From Trebonia sp963777905 (GTDB lineage Bacteria; Actinomycetota; Actinomycetes; Streptosporangiales; Streptosporangiaceae), in assembly GCA_963777905.1 (NCBI GenBank), contig CAVZSM010000031.1:1-64000 (forward strand): a stretch of DNA of 64,000 nucleotides. Reading direction: 5' to 3'. Below are positions 37,331-46,050 of the stretch, in pieces. Every line of letters begins with the position of its first letter. The stretch's first letter is position 1. The notes under the pieces are model-generated. The model ran no database searches. It worked only from the letters and a program-made list of their open reading frames with translations, and had not been told where the DNA came from. The translations under genes and the position numbers were made by a program.

Positions 37331-38767
37331 ATGACAGAGGAAAGCGGCCAGCGTCGCGTGGTGATCGTGGGCGGCGGCTTCGCCGGCCTGTTCGCGGTCC
37401 GCGCGCTCAGGGACAGCGCCTCAGTGACGCTGGTCGACAGGGCTGCGCATCACCTGTTCCAGCCACTGCTCTACCAATGCTCTACCGGCATCCTGTCCGA
37501 GGGAAAGATCGCCGTACCACTGCGCAATCTGCTCAAGAAGCATAAGAACGTCAACTGCGTCCTAGCCGAGGTGTACGACTTCGACGTCGAAGGCCGGCGG
37601 GTCCTGGCCAGGCGGGTCGGCGGCGACACTATCGAGTTCGGCTACGACGACCTCATCGTCGCGGGCGGAGTCCAGCAATCCTATTTCGGCCATCCCGAGT
37701 TCGCCCGCTGGGCACCTGGCATGAAGACGATCTCCGATGCGCTCGCGATCCGGCGCCGGATATACGGTGCGTTCGAGATGGCGAACACGACCACCGACCC
37801 GGAAGAACGCCGCACCTATCTCACCTTCGCCCTCGTCGGCGCCGGCCCGACCGGCGTGGAACTAGCAGGGCAGATCCGGGAGGTCGCCACCAAAACGCTC
37901 CGTGACGAGTTCCGGGACATCCAACCCGAGGACGCCCGGGTACTGCTCTTCGACGGCAGCAGCGCGCCGCTGGCGGTGTTCGGCCCGAAACTGTCGCAGA
38001 AGGCGTCCAAAACCCTGGACAAGCTGGGCGTCGAGCAGCACATGGGCTCACTCGTCACCTTTGTCGGCGAGGGATACGTGCTCGTCCGCGACCACGCCGG
38101 CCAGGAGACCCGCTTCGACGCCGCCAACGTCTTGTGGACCGCCGGGGTCGAGGCCCCGCCCATCGCGGCGGCCCTGGCGGCCGCCACCGGCGCCACGCAG
38201 GACAGGGCCGGGCGCATCCTGGTCGAAAAGAACCTCACCATCCCCGGCCATCCGGAGATTTCCGTCCTCGGTGACATGATGAGCCTGGACAAACTCCCCG
38301 GGGTCGCCGAGGTAGCGATGCAGTCCGGGCTCTACGCGGGGCACCGCGTCCGGCACCGGGTTTCGGGAAATATGGAGGAGAAACCGTTCCGCTACCGCGA
38401 CCTCGGCTCAGCGGCCTACATCTCCCGCGGCAAGGCCGTCGTCTCAGCCGGGCCGCTGCAGGTTGGCGGCTTCATCGGCTGGTGGATCTGGCTGTTCATC
38501 CACATCGCCTTCCTGACCGGGTACCGGAACCGCCTCGGCGCGATACTCACCTGGTGGCTGACCTTCACCCGCGATGTCCGCCGCGAGCGGACCTTCACCA
38601 CCGCGCAAATCGCGACAATGCGGGACGTCTACACGTCCGCTCTGGGCCCCGTGGGCCCCGATCAGCCTGCTATAGCGTCAGAATCGGGGCCGGACAAGCC
38701 CCGGACCGTGGCTCAGGAAACCGCGGCTCAGGAAACGGAAACCGGCACAACACCTGCGGCACAGTAG
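37331..38767 (+). CDS. ndh: Type II NADH:quinone dehydrogenase (NDH-2), paralogue 2
   Basis: 478 aa behind GGAG. It has the same architecture as the protein at 23356: GGGFAGLFAVRAL, HHLFQPLLYQCSTGILSEG, ALVGAGPTGVELAGQIREV and LGDMMSLDKLPG, then a C-terminal membrane-binding region. The two share long identical blocks and probably arose by duplication within this island; this copy lacks the long Ser/Gly tail and ends in an unrelated Glu/Thr-rich tail. It probably forms an operon with cydDC and feeds quinol to cytochrome bd. Confidence 0.93.
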   Translation: MTEESGQRRVVIVGGGFAGLFAVRALRDSASVTLVDRAAHHLFQPLLYQCSTGILSEGKIAVPLRNLLKKHKNVNCVLAEVYDFDVEGRRVLARRVGGDTIEFGYDDLIVAGGVQQSYFGHPEFARWAPGMKTISDALAIRRRIYGAFEMANTTTDPEERRTYLTFALVGAGPTGVELAGQIREVATKTLRDEFRDIQPEDARVLLFDGSSAPLAVFGPKLSQKASKTLDKLGVEQHMGSLVTFVGEGYVLVRDHAGQETRFDAANVLWTAGVEAPPIAAALAAATGATQDRAGRILVEKNLTIPGHPEISVLGDMMSLDKLPGVAEVAMQSGLYAGHRVRHRVSGNMEEKPFRYRDLGSAAYISRGKAVVSAGPLQVGGFIGWWIWLFIHIAFLTGYRNRLGAILTWWLTFTRDVRRERTFTTAQIATMRDVYTSALGPVGPDQPAIASESGPDKPRTVAQETAAQETETGTTPAAQ

Positions 38768-38914
38768 ACACGTCGGGAGAGAAATCCGCCGAGCCCTTGC
38801 GGAAGATCCGAACGCTGAGGACACCCGGCTGCTCCGGCACCATCCGCTCAGGGTGAGGAAGACGGTTCTCTTTCCTGCCAAGGTTGGAGTTCAGCGGTAG
38901 GAGAGGGGCCGGAT

Positions 38915-40375
38915 ATGAGCGCTCTGAAGGTTGCGGCTTCCCCACGGCAGCAGGCGCGGGCTCAGCTCGACACCAGGACGGGGCATCTGACGCCCGCTGA
39001 GCGTGCGGCCCGGGGCGCGCAGGCCCGGGCTGAGGTGCCGCGGGAATCGCACGCGGACTTTACGGTGCCCGCCCGCCGGCCCGACCCGATCACCCTGCTC
39101 GAGGAGCAGGCAAAGGCGCGCGTGCCGGAGCTGGTGCCGGTCCGGTGGGGCCGGATGATGGTCTCGCCGTTCACTTACTATCGCGGCGCGGCCCTGCCTA
39201 TGGCCAGCGACCTGGCCACCACTCCGGTCTCCGGCCTGACCGTCCAGGCCTGCGGGGACGCGCACCTGTCGAACTTTGGCGTCTTCGGGTCAGCCGAGCG
39301 CAACCTGGTCTTCGACGTGAATGACTTCGACGAGACGCTGCCGGGCCCGTGGGAGTGGGACGTCAAGCGGCTGGCCGCCAGCATGGAGGTCGCCGCGCGG
39401 TCGAACGGGTTCAGCGACAAGCAGCGCCGCAAGATCGTCGCGGGCACCGTGGCCGGCTACCGGCAGGCGATGCGCGACTTCGCGGGGATGTCGCAGCTCG
39501 GCATCTGGTACGCGCGCGCGGACATCGACCAGCTACGCGCCCAGCTTGAGTCCAAGATGGACGACAGGCAGCGCAAGCTCGTCGCCAAGGGCGCGGCCAA
39601 GGCCCGCACCCGGGACAGCATGGAGGAACTGGGCAAGCTCACCACCTCGGTGGATGGGCAGCTGCGGATAATGGCTGACCCACCGCTCCTGGTGCCCATC
39701 GAGGATCTGCTAGCCGATCCGTCGCAGCGCAGCGCGCTCGAGTCGGAGATACACAGCATCATGAGCAAATACCGGCGGACGCTGGCGACCGACCGGCGGT
39801 ACCTGATCGATCAGTATGAGTTCGTTCACATGGCCAGGAAGGTCGTCGGCGTTGGCAGTGTCGGGACGCGGTGCTGGATCGTGCTGATGCTCGGACGCGA
39901 TGAGTCTGATCCGCTGTTCCTCCAGGTCAAGGAGGCCGAGGAGTCGGTCCTCAGCCGGTTCCTCGGCGCCAGCGAGTTCGCCAACATGGGCCAGCGGGTG
40001 GTCGCGGGCCAGCGGCTGATGCAGGCATCCAGTGACATCTTCCTGGGGTGGCATCGCGTCGCGGCCGGCCTGGACGGGAAGCAACGTGACTTCTACGTCC
40101 GCCAGTTGCGGGACTGGAAGTTCTCCCTCGACGTCGACGCCATGGTCCCTGGTGGCATGCGCATGTACGGCGAGGTGTGCGGATGGACCCTGGCGCGCGC
40201 CCACGCCCGGTCTGGAGACGCCATCGCCATCGCCGCTTACCTGGGCGGCTCGGACGTCTTCGACCAGGCCATCGCGCAGTTCGCCGACGCCTACGCCGAC
40301 CAGAACGAGCGTGACCACGACGCGGTCCTTGAAGCCGTCAAGGCCGGGCGGATCGTCGCTGAGCAAGGCCTGTGA
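38915..40375 (+). CDS. DUF2252 family protein
   Basis: 486 aa, ATG behind AGGAGAGGGG. It matches DUF2252 throughout: MMVSPFTYYRGAALPMASDL, CGDAHLSNFGVFGS, VFDVNDFDETLPGPWEWDVKRL. These stretches resemble the HxDxxxxN and DxD catalytic motifs of kinase-like aminoglycoside phosphotransferase folds (here GDAHLSNFG and DVNDFDE), so phosphotransfer is possible, but no reaction is established for the family. It follows the cydDC-ndh operon after a 147-nt gap and precedes a GAP protein. Confidence 0.88.
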   Translation: MSALKVAASPRQQARAQLDTRTGHLTPAERAARGAQARAEVPRESHADFTVPARRPDPITLLEEQAKARVPELVPVRWGRMMVSPFTYYRGAALPMASDLATTPVSGLTVQACGDAHLSNFGVFGSAERNLVFDVNDFDETLPGPWEWDVKRLAASMEVAARSNGFSDKQRRKIVAGTVAGYRQAMRDFAGMSQLGIWYARADIDQLRAQLESKMDDRQRKLVAKGAAKARTRDSMEELGKLTTSVDGQLRIMADPPLLVPIEDLLADPSQRSALESEIHSIMSKYRRTLATDRRYLIDQYEFVHMARKVVGVGSVGTRCWIVLMLGRDESDPLFLQVKEAEESVLSRFLGASEFANMGQRVVAGQRLMQASSDIFLGWHRVAAGLDGKQRDFYVRQLRDWKFSLDVDAMVPGGMRMYGEVCGWTLARAHARSGDAIAIAAYLGGSDVFDQAIAQFADAYADQNERDHDAVLEAVKAGRIVAEQGL

Positions 40376-40445
40376 CTTCGGGGCTCGCGGGACCGGAGAA
40401 GTCAGCAGGGCCCGGCAGCGATAGAGATCAGTGGAGGGCGGGCCG

Positions 40446-41087
40446 GTGGTCCTCAACCTTGTGCTCATCGGCCTCGGGATAAGCCTCGAACCGTTCCCGC
40501 TCACCGCGTTCATCCTGCTGCTAAGCAGCGAGAAGGGCACCCGCAAGGGCCTGGTGTTCGTGCTCGGCTGGCTGGCCTGCTTGGTCTTCGTGGTAGCGTG
40601 CGTGGTCTTGACGACGCAGGGGAAGCCGCCCGCGCCCAGCACCGCGCCGTCTACGGCCGCCCTGGCCGTGAAGCTGGCCCTGGGCGTCGCGCTGGTCCTG
40701 TACGCCTGGCACCGGTGGCGCCGGATCGACGTCCCGCGCAAGCCGCCGACCTGGATGGCGCGACTGGACGGGGTGTCGCTGTGGGCCGTCGCCGGGCTCG
40801 CCGCCTTCCTGCAGCCGTGGACGCTGGTGGCCGCCGGCGCCGCGACCATCACCCAGGCCAAACTGTCCGGGCCTGCGGACTACCTGACCCTGGTCCTGTT
40901 CGTTTTGCTGTCGACAGCCAGCTTCCTGTGCCTCGAGCTGTACGCGACGTTCGCGCCCGCCGCCGCCGCCGTCAAGCTGGAAGCGCTGCGGACCTGGCTG
41001 GACACCCACCGCGAGCAGGTCATCATCCTGCTGTCCCTCCTGCTCGGCCTCTGGCTGGTCGGCAACAGCCTCTACTACCTGGTGTGA
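40446..41087 (+). CDS. GAP/Sap-family membrane protein, copy 2
   Basis: 213 aa. GTG at 40446 is chosen because GGAGG (40433-40437) lies eight bases before it; a GTG at 40431 lacks a site. Six membrane spans with the family's opening (LVLIGLGISLEPFPLTAFILLLSSEKGTRKG) and a basic loop (WRRIDVPRKPPTWMARLDG). The function is probably small-molecule or lipid-linked export, as for the copy at 32897. It directly follows the DUF2252 gene. Confidence 0.85.
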   Translation: MVLNLVLIGLGISLEPFPLTAFILLLSSEKGTRKGLVFVLGWLACLVFVVACVVLTTQGKPPAPSTAPSTAALAVKLALGVALVLYAWHRWRRIDVPRKPPTWMARLDGVSLWAVAGLAAFLQPWTLVAAGAATITQAKLSGPADYLTLVLFVLLSTASFLCLELYATFAPAAAAVKLEALRTWLDTHREQVIILLSLLLGLWLVGNSLYYLV

Positions 41088-41115
41088 TGACCAGGCGGAG
41101 GCCCGGCAGGCGCCG

Positions 41116-42675
41116 CTAGTCGTAGTGCCTGAGGTGGGGCCAGAGGGCGGTCCAGCTGGCTGACGGGCCGGTGCAGACACCGATCGGGATGTTGTTCCAG
41201 TCGTTTTGCACCTGGTCCGGCGGGTTGAAGACCGCCAGCTGGCGGCAGCTCGCGAAGTACGGGCGCACCTGGTCGAGCGCGTCCACCACGAGCACCGTCG
41301 CGTCGGAGGCGGCGCCAGGTCCCCACGTGTAGAACGAGTTGTGCGCGGAGACCACCGGCGGCAGGTGGTCCGGCCCGCCGTAGAGGAGCAGCGCGCCGGC
41401 TTCCGCGTAGGCGCCGGTGTAGACGGCGGTCGGGGCGTGGCCTTCCTTCGTGAGCGCCGCGTTCTGGGCGGCGACGTCGGCGACGAGCTGGGGCCAGCCG
41501 ATGCCGTCGTTGACGCTCTTGTCCGGCGGGAGCTTGTGCACGTCGGCGATCGGGACGGCCGGCAGGGCCTGCGGCACGACGACCAAGGCGGTCAGCACCA
41601 CGCCGACGGCGACGAGGCCGTGCCGCGAGCGCAGGCGGCGGTCCCGGCTGTCCCTGGCCAGCCAGCGCTCGGCCGAGACCGATCCGGCCGCGATCACGGC
41701 GGGCAGCATCCCGTCGGAGTAGTAGATCTTGCCGGGGACCCACGCCAGCACGTACAGCACGACGAGCGTGGCGGCGACCGCGAGGAACCGCAGCTGCCGG
41801 TCCCGGTAGAGGCGTCCGAAACCGGCGATGACCAGCGGGACCCCCAGGATCCCCGTGTAGATGAGCTGTTCGGGGAGCCCGGCGATGTAGTCGGCCGTCG
41901 AGGTGTTCTGCTGGTGCAGCGCGGACGCCATGGTGGCCTGCGGCCAGCCGTTCGCGAACTGCCAGGCGAGGTTCGGCGCCCAGATCACCAGCGCGATAAG
42001 GCCGCCGAGCCAGGGCCACGGGGTCGCGAGGACGCGACGGTGCGCGGACGTGACGAGCAGGCCGATGACGAGGGCGCCGAGCAGGGTGGCGATCAGGTAC
42101 TCATTCTCCAGGCCGATGCCGGCCGCGGCGCCCGCGCCGAGCCACCACCGCGGCCGGTCGCGCAGCAGCGCCGTGCACACGCACAGCAGCACGACCGCCC
42201 ACGCCAGCAAGTCATAGGGCGTGGTGTTGCCGATGTGGCACGCGCCCATCAGCACCGGCGCGCACGCCATGCCGAGCGCGGCCAGCACCCGCCCGGTGCG
42301 GCCCGCGCCGAACAGCGCCGCCAGCCGGGCCGCGATCACGATGATCACCCCGGCTGCCAGCGCGGGCAGGATCCTGATGGCCGTCGGGTTGGTGCCGAAG
42401 ATGTCCGTCGTCCGGGCGAGCAGCACGGCGAGCGGCGGCTGGTCCACGTACCCGAAAGCCAGGTGGTGGCTCGCCACCAGGAAATACAGCTCGTCTTGCT
42501 GGAAGCCGTACAGGCCGCTGACCGCCAGCTCCACCGCGGTGAACACCGCGGCGATCAGCCATACGAGCCGGGGCACCCGGTCGTCGTCGCGGCTCGCGGC
42601 CGCGGCCGGGTCTTGAGAGAGGTCGTCGGGCATGGCCTGGTCCGCGCCTGGCCGGTGAGCACTGATCCCGTTCAT
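41116..42675 (-). CDS. GT39-family dolichyl/polyprenyl-phosphate-dependent glycosyltransferase
   Basis: 519 aa, about 10-12 membrane spans. The N-terminal FQQDELYFLVASHHLAFGYVDQPPL matches the first periplasmic loop of ArnT/PMT-type enzymes, with the catalytic Asp-Glu pair in QQDELYF. They move a sugar from a polyprenyl-phosphate donor to protein or lipid on the outer face. The C-terminal region (DHLPPVVSAHNSFYTWGPG) is the soluble domain. ATG 42675 or 42633 may be the start; neither has a clear ribosome-binding site. It is convergent with the GAP gene and divergent from rho. Confidence 0.87.
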   Translation of the reverse strand: MNGISAHRPGADQAMPDDLSQDPAAAASRDDDRVPRLVWLIAAVFTAVELAVSGLYGFQQDELYFLVASHHLAFGYVDQPPLAVLLARTTDIFGTNPTAIRILPALAAGVIIVIAARLAALFGAGRTGRVLAALGMACAPVLMGACHIGNTTPYDLLAWAVVLLCVCTALLRDRPRWWLGAGAAAGIGLENEYLIATLLGALVIGLLVTSAHRRVLATPWPWLGGLIALVIWAPNLAWQFANGWPQATMASALHQQNTSTADYIAGLPEQLIYTGILGVPLVIAGFGRLYRDRQLRFLAVAATLVVLYVLAWVPGKIYYSDGMLPAVIAAGSVSAERWLARDSRDRRLRSRHGLVAVGVVLTALVVVPQALPAVPIADVHKLPPDKSVNDGIGWPQLVADVAAQNAALTKEGHAPTAVYTGAYAEAGALLLYGGPDHLPPVVSAHNSFYTWGPGAASDATVLVVDALDQVRPYFASCRQLAVFNPPDQVQNDWNNIPIGVCTGPSASWTALWPHLRHYD

Positions 42676-42769
42676 AGCGACAGTGGACCACGGGGGTTTC
42701 TCCCGCCGCCTCGCCCGCGAGACGGAAACCGCGAGTCAGCCGGCAGGTGGAGACCGGCCGGGAATAGGG

Positions 42770-42798
42770 TTGGCAGCATCCGTGTTGTCGGCTATGGT
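42770..42798 (+). promoter_or_regulatory. Sigma-70-type promoter for rho with a ~225-nt leader
   Basis: TTGGCA (42770-42775), 17-nt spacer, TATGGT (42793-42798). Transcription from about 42805 would give an untranslated leader of some 225 nt before the Rho start. The leader holds a small hairpin GGCTC-TTTT-GAGCC near 42985. Confidence 0.55.
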
Positions 42799-43029
42799 CA
42801 TTCCATCGGCCGGTGCCCAATCTGAGCGGCCCGGCGAATCCCAAGGCGCCCCATCTGAATGGCGCTACAGCGAAGATCTGAGCTTTCGAAGTCAGACTCA
42901 CAAATCAGGCATCGGCGCAGCTGAGCGGCTGTTTCTGGGCGTTCCCGCGCTTACGCGCTTTGCGTTGAACGCGTCCCGCCAGCGGCTCTTTTGAGCCTGC
43001 GCTCATTCATTCTCCCCGAGAGGAGAACC

Positions 43030-44172
43030 ATGACCACAATCACTGAAGAAAGAAGCGTTTCGACTGAAACGCGGCAGAAAGAAACGGCCACGCTCGTATC
43101 CGGCATCATCGATGCCGACGACCGGCGCGGCTACCTGCGGACGGCCGGCTACCGCCGGTCCTCCGGCGACATTCCGCTCACGCACGGCCAGCTGAGGCAG
43201 TTCGGCCTGCGCAAGGGCGACCTGATCGAGGGCACCGGGCGGCCGGGCAAGACGCTGGTCAGCATCGACACCGTCAACGGGCTGCCCGTGGCCGAGGGCG
43301 GTCCCGACGGCCGGCGCCGCTTCGACGATCTCACCCCCATCTACCCCAACCAGCGGTTCCGCCTGGAAGACGGCGACCCGTCGCCCACCGCGCGGATCAT
43401 CGACCTGGTCTCCCCCATCGGCAAGGGCCAGCGCGGCCTCATCGTCGCCCCGCCCAAGGCCGGCAAGACCACCGTCCTGAAGACGATCGCGCACGCGATC
43501 GCCACCGCCTATCCCGAAGTGCACCTCATGCTCGTGCTGGTCGGCGAGCGCCCTGAAGAGGTCACCGACCTGCGCCGTTCGGTACGCGGCGAGGTCATCT
43601 CCTCCACCTTCGACCAGTCCCCCGCCAACCACGTCCGCGCCGCGGAACTGGCCATCGAGCGCGCCAAGCGGCTCGCCGAACTCGGCCGCGACGTCGTCGT
43701 CATGCTCGACTCGCTCACCAGGCTCGGCCGCGCCTACAACCTGGCCGCGCCCGCCAGCAGCCGCACGCTCAGCGGCGGCGTCGCGGCGTCCGCGCTGCAG
43801 CCGCCCCGCCAGTTCCTCGGCGCCGCCCGCTGCCTGGAAGAGGGCGGCTCGCTGACCATCCTGTCCACCGCCCTGATCGACACCGGATCGCAGCTCGACA
43901 ACGTGCTGTTCGAGGAGTTCAAGGGCACCGGCAACATGGAGCTGCGGCTGCGCCGCGACCTGGCCGAGAAGCGGATCTTCCCCGCGATTGACCCGGTGCC
44001 TTCCGGCACCCGCCGCGAGGACCTGCTGATGAGCGCCGACGAGCACGCCGCCGTGGTCAGCCTGCGCCGGGCGCTCGCCGCGCTGGACACCCAGCACGCG
44101 GTCGAGCTGCTGCTGGAGAAAACCGCTCTTCCGAACGAACAGTTGCTTCGCCAGATCCACGCGTCGCGGTAA
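43030..44172 (+). CDS. rho: Transcription termination factor Rho, compact form
   Basis: 380 aa from ATG 43030 behind GAGAGGAG. A short N-terminus leads into the OB-type RNA-binding domain (residues 20-95), then the hexameric ATPase: P-loop KGQRGLIVAPPKAGKTTVLK, Walker B VVVMLDSLTRL, Q-loop SRTLSGGVAASAL, R-loop and GTGNMEL. Typical actinobacterial Rho proteins carry a long Arg/Asn-rich N-terminal extension and exceed 600 aa; this one is shorter than E. coli Rho (419). The segment usually written IDERPEE reads VGERPEE (G172), replacing a conserved Asp near the nucleotide and bicyclomycin pocket. It is probably a second, specialised Rho. The long leader suggests attenuation-type autoregulation. 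Confidence 0.9.
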   Translation: MTTITEERSVSTETRQKETATLVSGIIDADDRRGYLRTAGYRRSSGDIPLTHGQLRQFGLRKGDLIEGTGRPGKTLVSIDTVNGLPVAEGGPDGRRRFDDLTPIYPNQRFRLEDGDPSPTARIIDLVSPIGKGQRGLIVAPPKAGKTTVLKTIAHAIATAYPEVHLMLVLVGERPEEVTDLRRSVRGEVISSTFDQSPANHVRAAELAIERAKRLAELGRDVVVMLDSLTRLGRAYNLAAPASSRTLSGGVAASALQPPRQFLGAARCLEEGGSLTILSTALIDTGSQLDNVLFEEFKGTGNMELRLRRDLAEKRIFPAIDPVPSGTRREDLLMSADEHAAVVSLRRALAALDTQHAVELLLEKTALPNEQLLRQIHASR

Positions 44173-44184
44173 CGCCCCGGTCGG

Positions 44185-44646
44185 CACCGCCCTGGTAAGG
44201 CGCACCTCTTCCTCAGCGAAGCCGAGCGCGGCGTAGAAGGCGCGCGCGCCGGTGTTGAGTGCTCCCGTGTGCAGCGTCAGGTTGACCAGGCCGTGCTCCC
44301 GCGCCCAGCCTTCGGCCGCCTCGACGAGCGCACTGCCGATCCCGCGTCTCGCCGCGTGCTCCGCGACGGCGAGCTCGCCGATGTACGCGTCCCGCTCGCC
44401 GGTGAAGTGCCGGCTCGGCCTGACGCTGATGACGCCCGCGATCGCGTTCCCGTCCGTGGCGACGAAGACGGTTCCGTCGCCCGCCGCCGCCGCAAGCGAG
44501 TCCGCCAGCCACCGCCGCCCGGCGGCGCGCGCTTCATTCTGGTCCCGCCACGGCGCCACGCCCTCGGCCAGCCTCGGGGCCAGCGCGAAAATCGCTTCCT
44601 TGTCAGCGTCCGACGCAGGCCGGATGCTCATGCCCGAGTTGTCCAT
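44185..44646 (-). CDS. GNAT-family N-acetyltransferase (3' end uncertain)
   Basis: The first ~145 codons are a standard GNAT domain: IRPASDADKEAIFALAPRL, YIGELAVAEHAARRGIGSAL with the acetyl-CoA pyrophosphate loop RRGIGS, NLTLHTGALNTGARAFYAALGF. After EEVRLTRAV no stop is met and the frame stays open to 43003, antisense through the whole rho gene. The end given is where family similarity ends. Either an indel has removed the normal stop near 44190 or the protein has an antisense-encoded tail; the first is more likely. The substrate is unknown. Confidence 0.7.
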
Positions 44647-44735
44647 GCCGCTAGCCTCGACACGCTGACCCGCCCTTAAAAAAGCGCGAGCCGGCAGGCC
44701 AGCAGATGCACTTAGGAGCAGAACGTTACGCTTTT

Positions 44736-44749
44736 CTTGCTGTTATCAG
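44736..44749 (+). repeat. CTTGCTGTTATCAG motif, copy 1
   Basis: Exact 14-mer also present at 52421, 52759 and 52861. Here it is preceded by ACGCTTTT and followed by CG, 6 nt downstream (minus strand) of the SDR stop. Confidence 0.6.
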
Positions 44750-44754
44750 CGTGG

Positions 44755-45468
44755 CTACCACGGCACCGGGGTGCCGTCCCAGGAGAGGAACTGGCCCGTG
44801 GGGCCGTCGTCGGGGAGAAGCGCCAGGTAGACGGCACCGGCCGCGGCCTCGGCTGGGTCGCCGCCGCTGGCGGCGGCGACGGCGTTGAGTCCGGTGCGGC
44901 GCAGGCCGGGGGCCAGCGCGTTCACCTTGAAGCCGTCGGCTGCCAGGGCGTGGGCGTAGAAGATCGTCAGCGCGTTGAGCGCCGCCTTGGAGGAGCGATA
45001 GGCGGCGAAGCCGCCGCCTGCGCGTCCGGCGGCCGCGCGTTCGGCCGAGAGGGTGAGCGAGCCGGTGCTGCTGGAGATGTTCACGATCCGCGGATGCTCG
45101 GACTGGCGCAACGCCGGGAGGAAGGCGTTCGTCACCTCGACGACGCCGAACACGTTCGTCTCGTATACCCAGCGGAAGCTATCGATGGTCTCCTTGTCCG
45201 GGGCCTTGTCGTCCAGCGAGATGCCGGCGTTGTTGACCAGGATGTCCAGGACGGGGACCTGGCTCGCGGCGGCGGCGATGCTGCCGGCGTCGGTCACGTC
45301 GAGCAGTAGCGGCCTGGTGCCGCGGCCAAGCTCCCGCACCGCGCTCTCGCCGCGCCCGGCGTCCCGTGCCGCTGCGTAGACGGTCAGGCCCGCCGCCACG
45401 AGCTGGCGGGCGATTTCCTTGCCGATCCCGGTGTTGGCACCGGTCACCAGTGCGATCGAGTTGTCCAT
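44755..45468 (-). CDS. Short-chain dehydrogenase/reductase
   Basis: 237 aa from ATG 45468 (MDNSIALVTGANTGIGKE); a start 13 codons upstream at 45507 adds no conserved residues. NAD(P)-binding TGANTGIG (residues 9-16), LVNNAG, catalytic Ser (NISSSTG) and the YRSSK catalytic Tyr/Lys. It belongs to the classical SDR group often annotated as carbonyl or retinol-type dehydrogenases. No Shine-Dalgarno is visible, so the message may be leaderless. The substrate is unknown and there is no obvious operon partner. Confidence 0.9.
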   Translation of the reverse strand: MDNSIALVTGANTGIGKEIARQLVAAGLTVYAAARDAGRGESAVRELGRGTRPLLLDVTDAGSIAAAASQVPVLDILVNNAGISLDDKAPDKETIDSFRWVYETNVFGVVEVTNAFLPALRQSEHPRIVNISSSTGSLTLSAERAAAGRAGGGFAAYRSSKAALNALTIFYAHALAADGFKVNALAPGLRRTGLNAVAAASGGDPAEAAAGAVYLALLPDDGPTGQFLSWDGTPVPW

Positions 45469-46050
45469 GGTTCGATGGTGCCAGCGACGAGCCAGGCTAT
45501 CCAGCACCGCTACGCTAACGACAGCGAATCACCGGCCGCCGCTGCGCAATTGCGTGTGACGAGAACCCTTGTTAGCGAGGTGCGGCGCACGTCTACACGG
45601 CACCGCGGGATAGGGTACGCTTCCGCCCGAGTGCGCTAACTGGCCGACCTACGGCACATTTACTGGAATGACTGACATTAACTCAAGGACGCAGGGACGA
45701 TTCCGGCTCTTCAGCCGATTGCCGGCGTATTGCGGCGGTTTTTACGAGAGTGAACCCGAGGCGGAAATGGGCCTGCTATTCGGCACCATTGCAGGTCCTT
45801 TTCCACGGGATTTTGCTAAGAGAGAGAATGTGCCCGGTCCCCTGCCGAAGTACGGCGGCCGGGGGCCGGGCACACGCGCGCGTTATCCCGGGGGAACCCC
45901 CCCGAATTCCCGAGGGAAAGGCGCGCTTCTACGCTACGTAGCCAGAAGGGTGGCATCCGGTTACGTGCGGCACGGACGCAACAATACTCGCGGCCTGTCT
46001 AGCTGTCTAGTCAACTCGACGGGATCGTACGCAATTGCACAGAAGATCCA
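45469..46050. other. Lower-GC gap before the GntR gene
   Basis: No supported gene. A 128-codon open frame (45668-46054) overlaps the GntR start as ATGA, but its composition lacks the usual GC-rich third positions and it matches nothing known. The segment has several homopolymer runs (a seven-C run near 45900) and is unlike its neighbours in composition, possibly acquired DNA. Confidence 0.5.
45995..46010. promoter_or_regulatory. Tandem octamer CTGTCTAG x2 upstream of the GntR gene
   Basis: CTGTCTAG is repeated immediately (45995-46002, 46003-46010), 41 nt before the regulator's start. TGTCTAG-type half-sites are plausible for GntR-family autoregulation. Confidence 0.4.

Noticed and set aside
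42683..42994. 103-codon frame before rho
   Set aside because: It covers the predicted rho promoter and leader, has no ribosome-binding site and no codon bias.
45900..45940. Possible hairpin terminator in G/C homopolymers before the GntR gene
   Set aside because: The pairing depends on homopolymer lengths that may be miscalled here.
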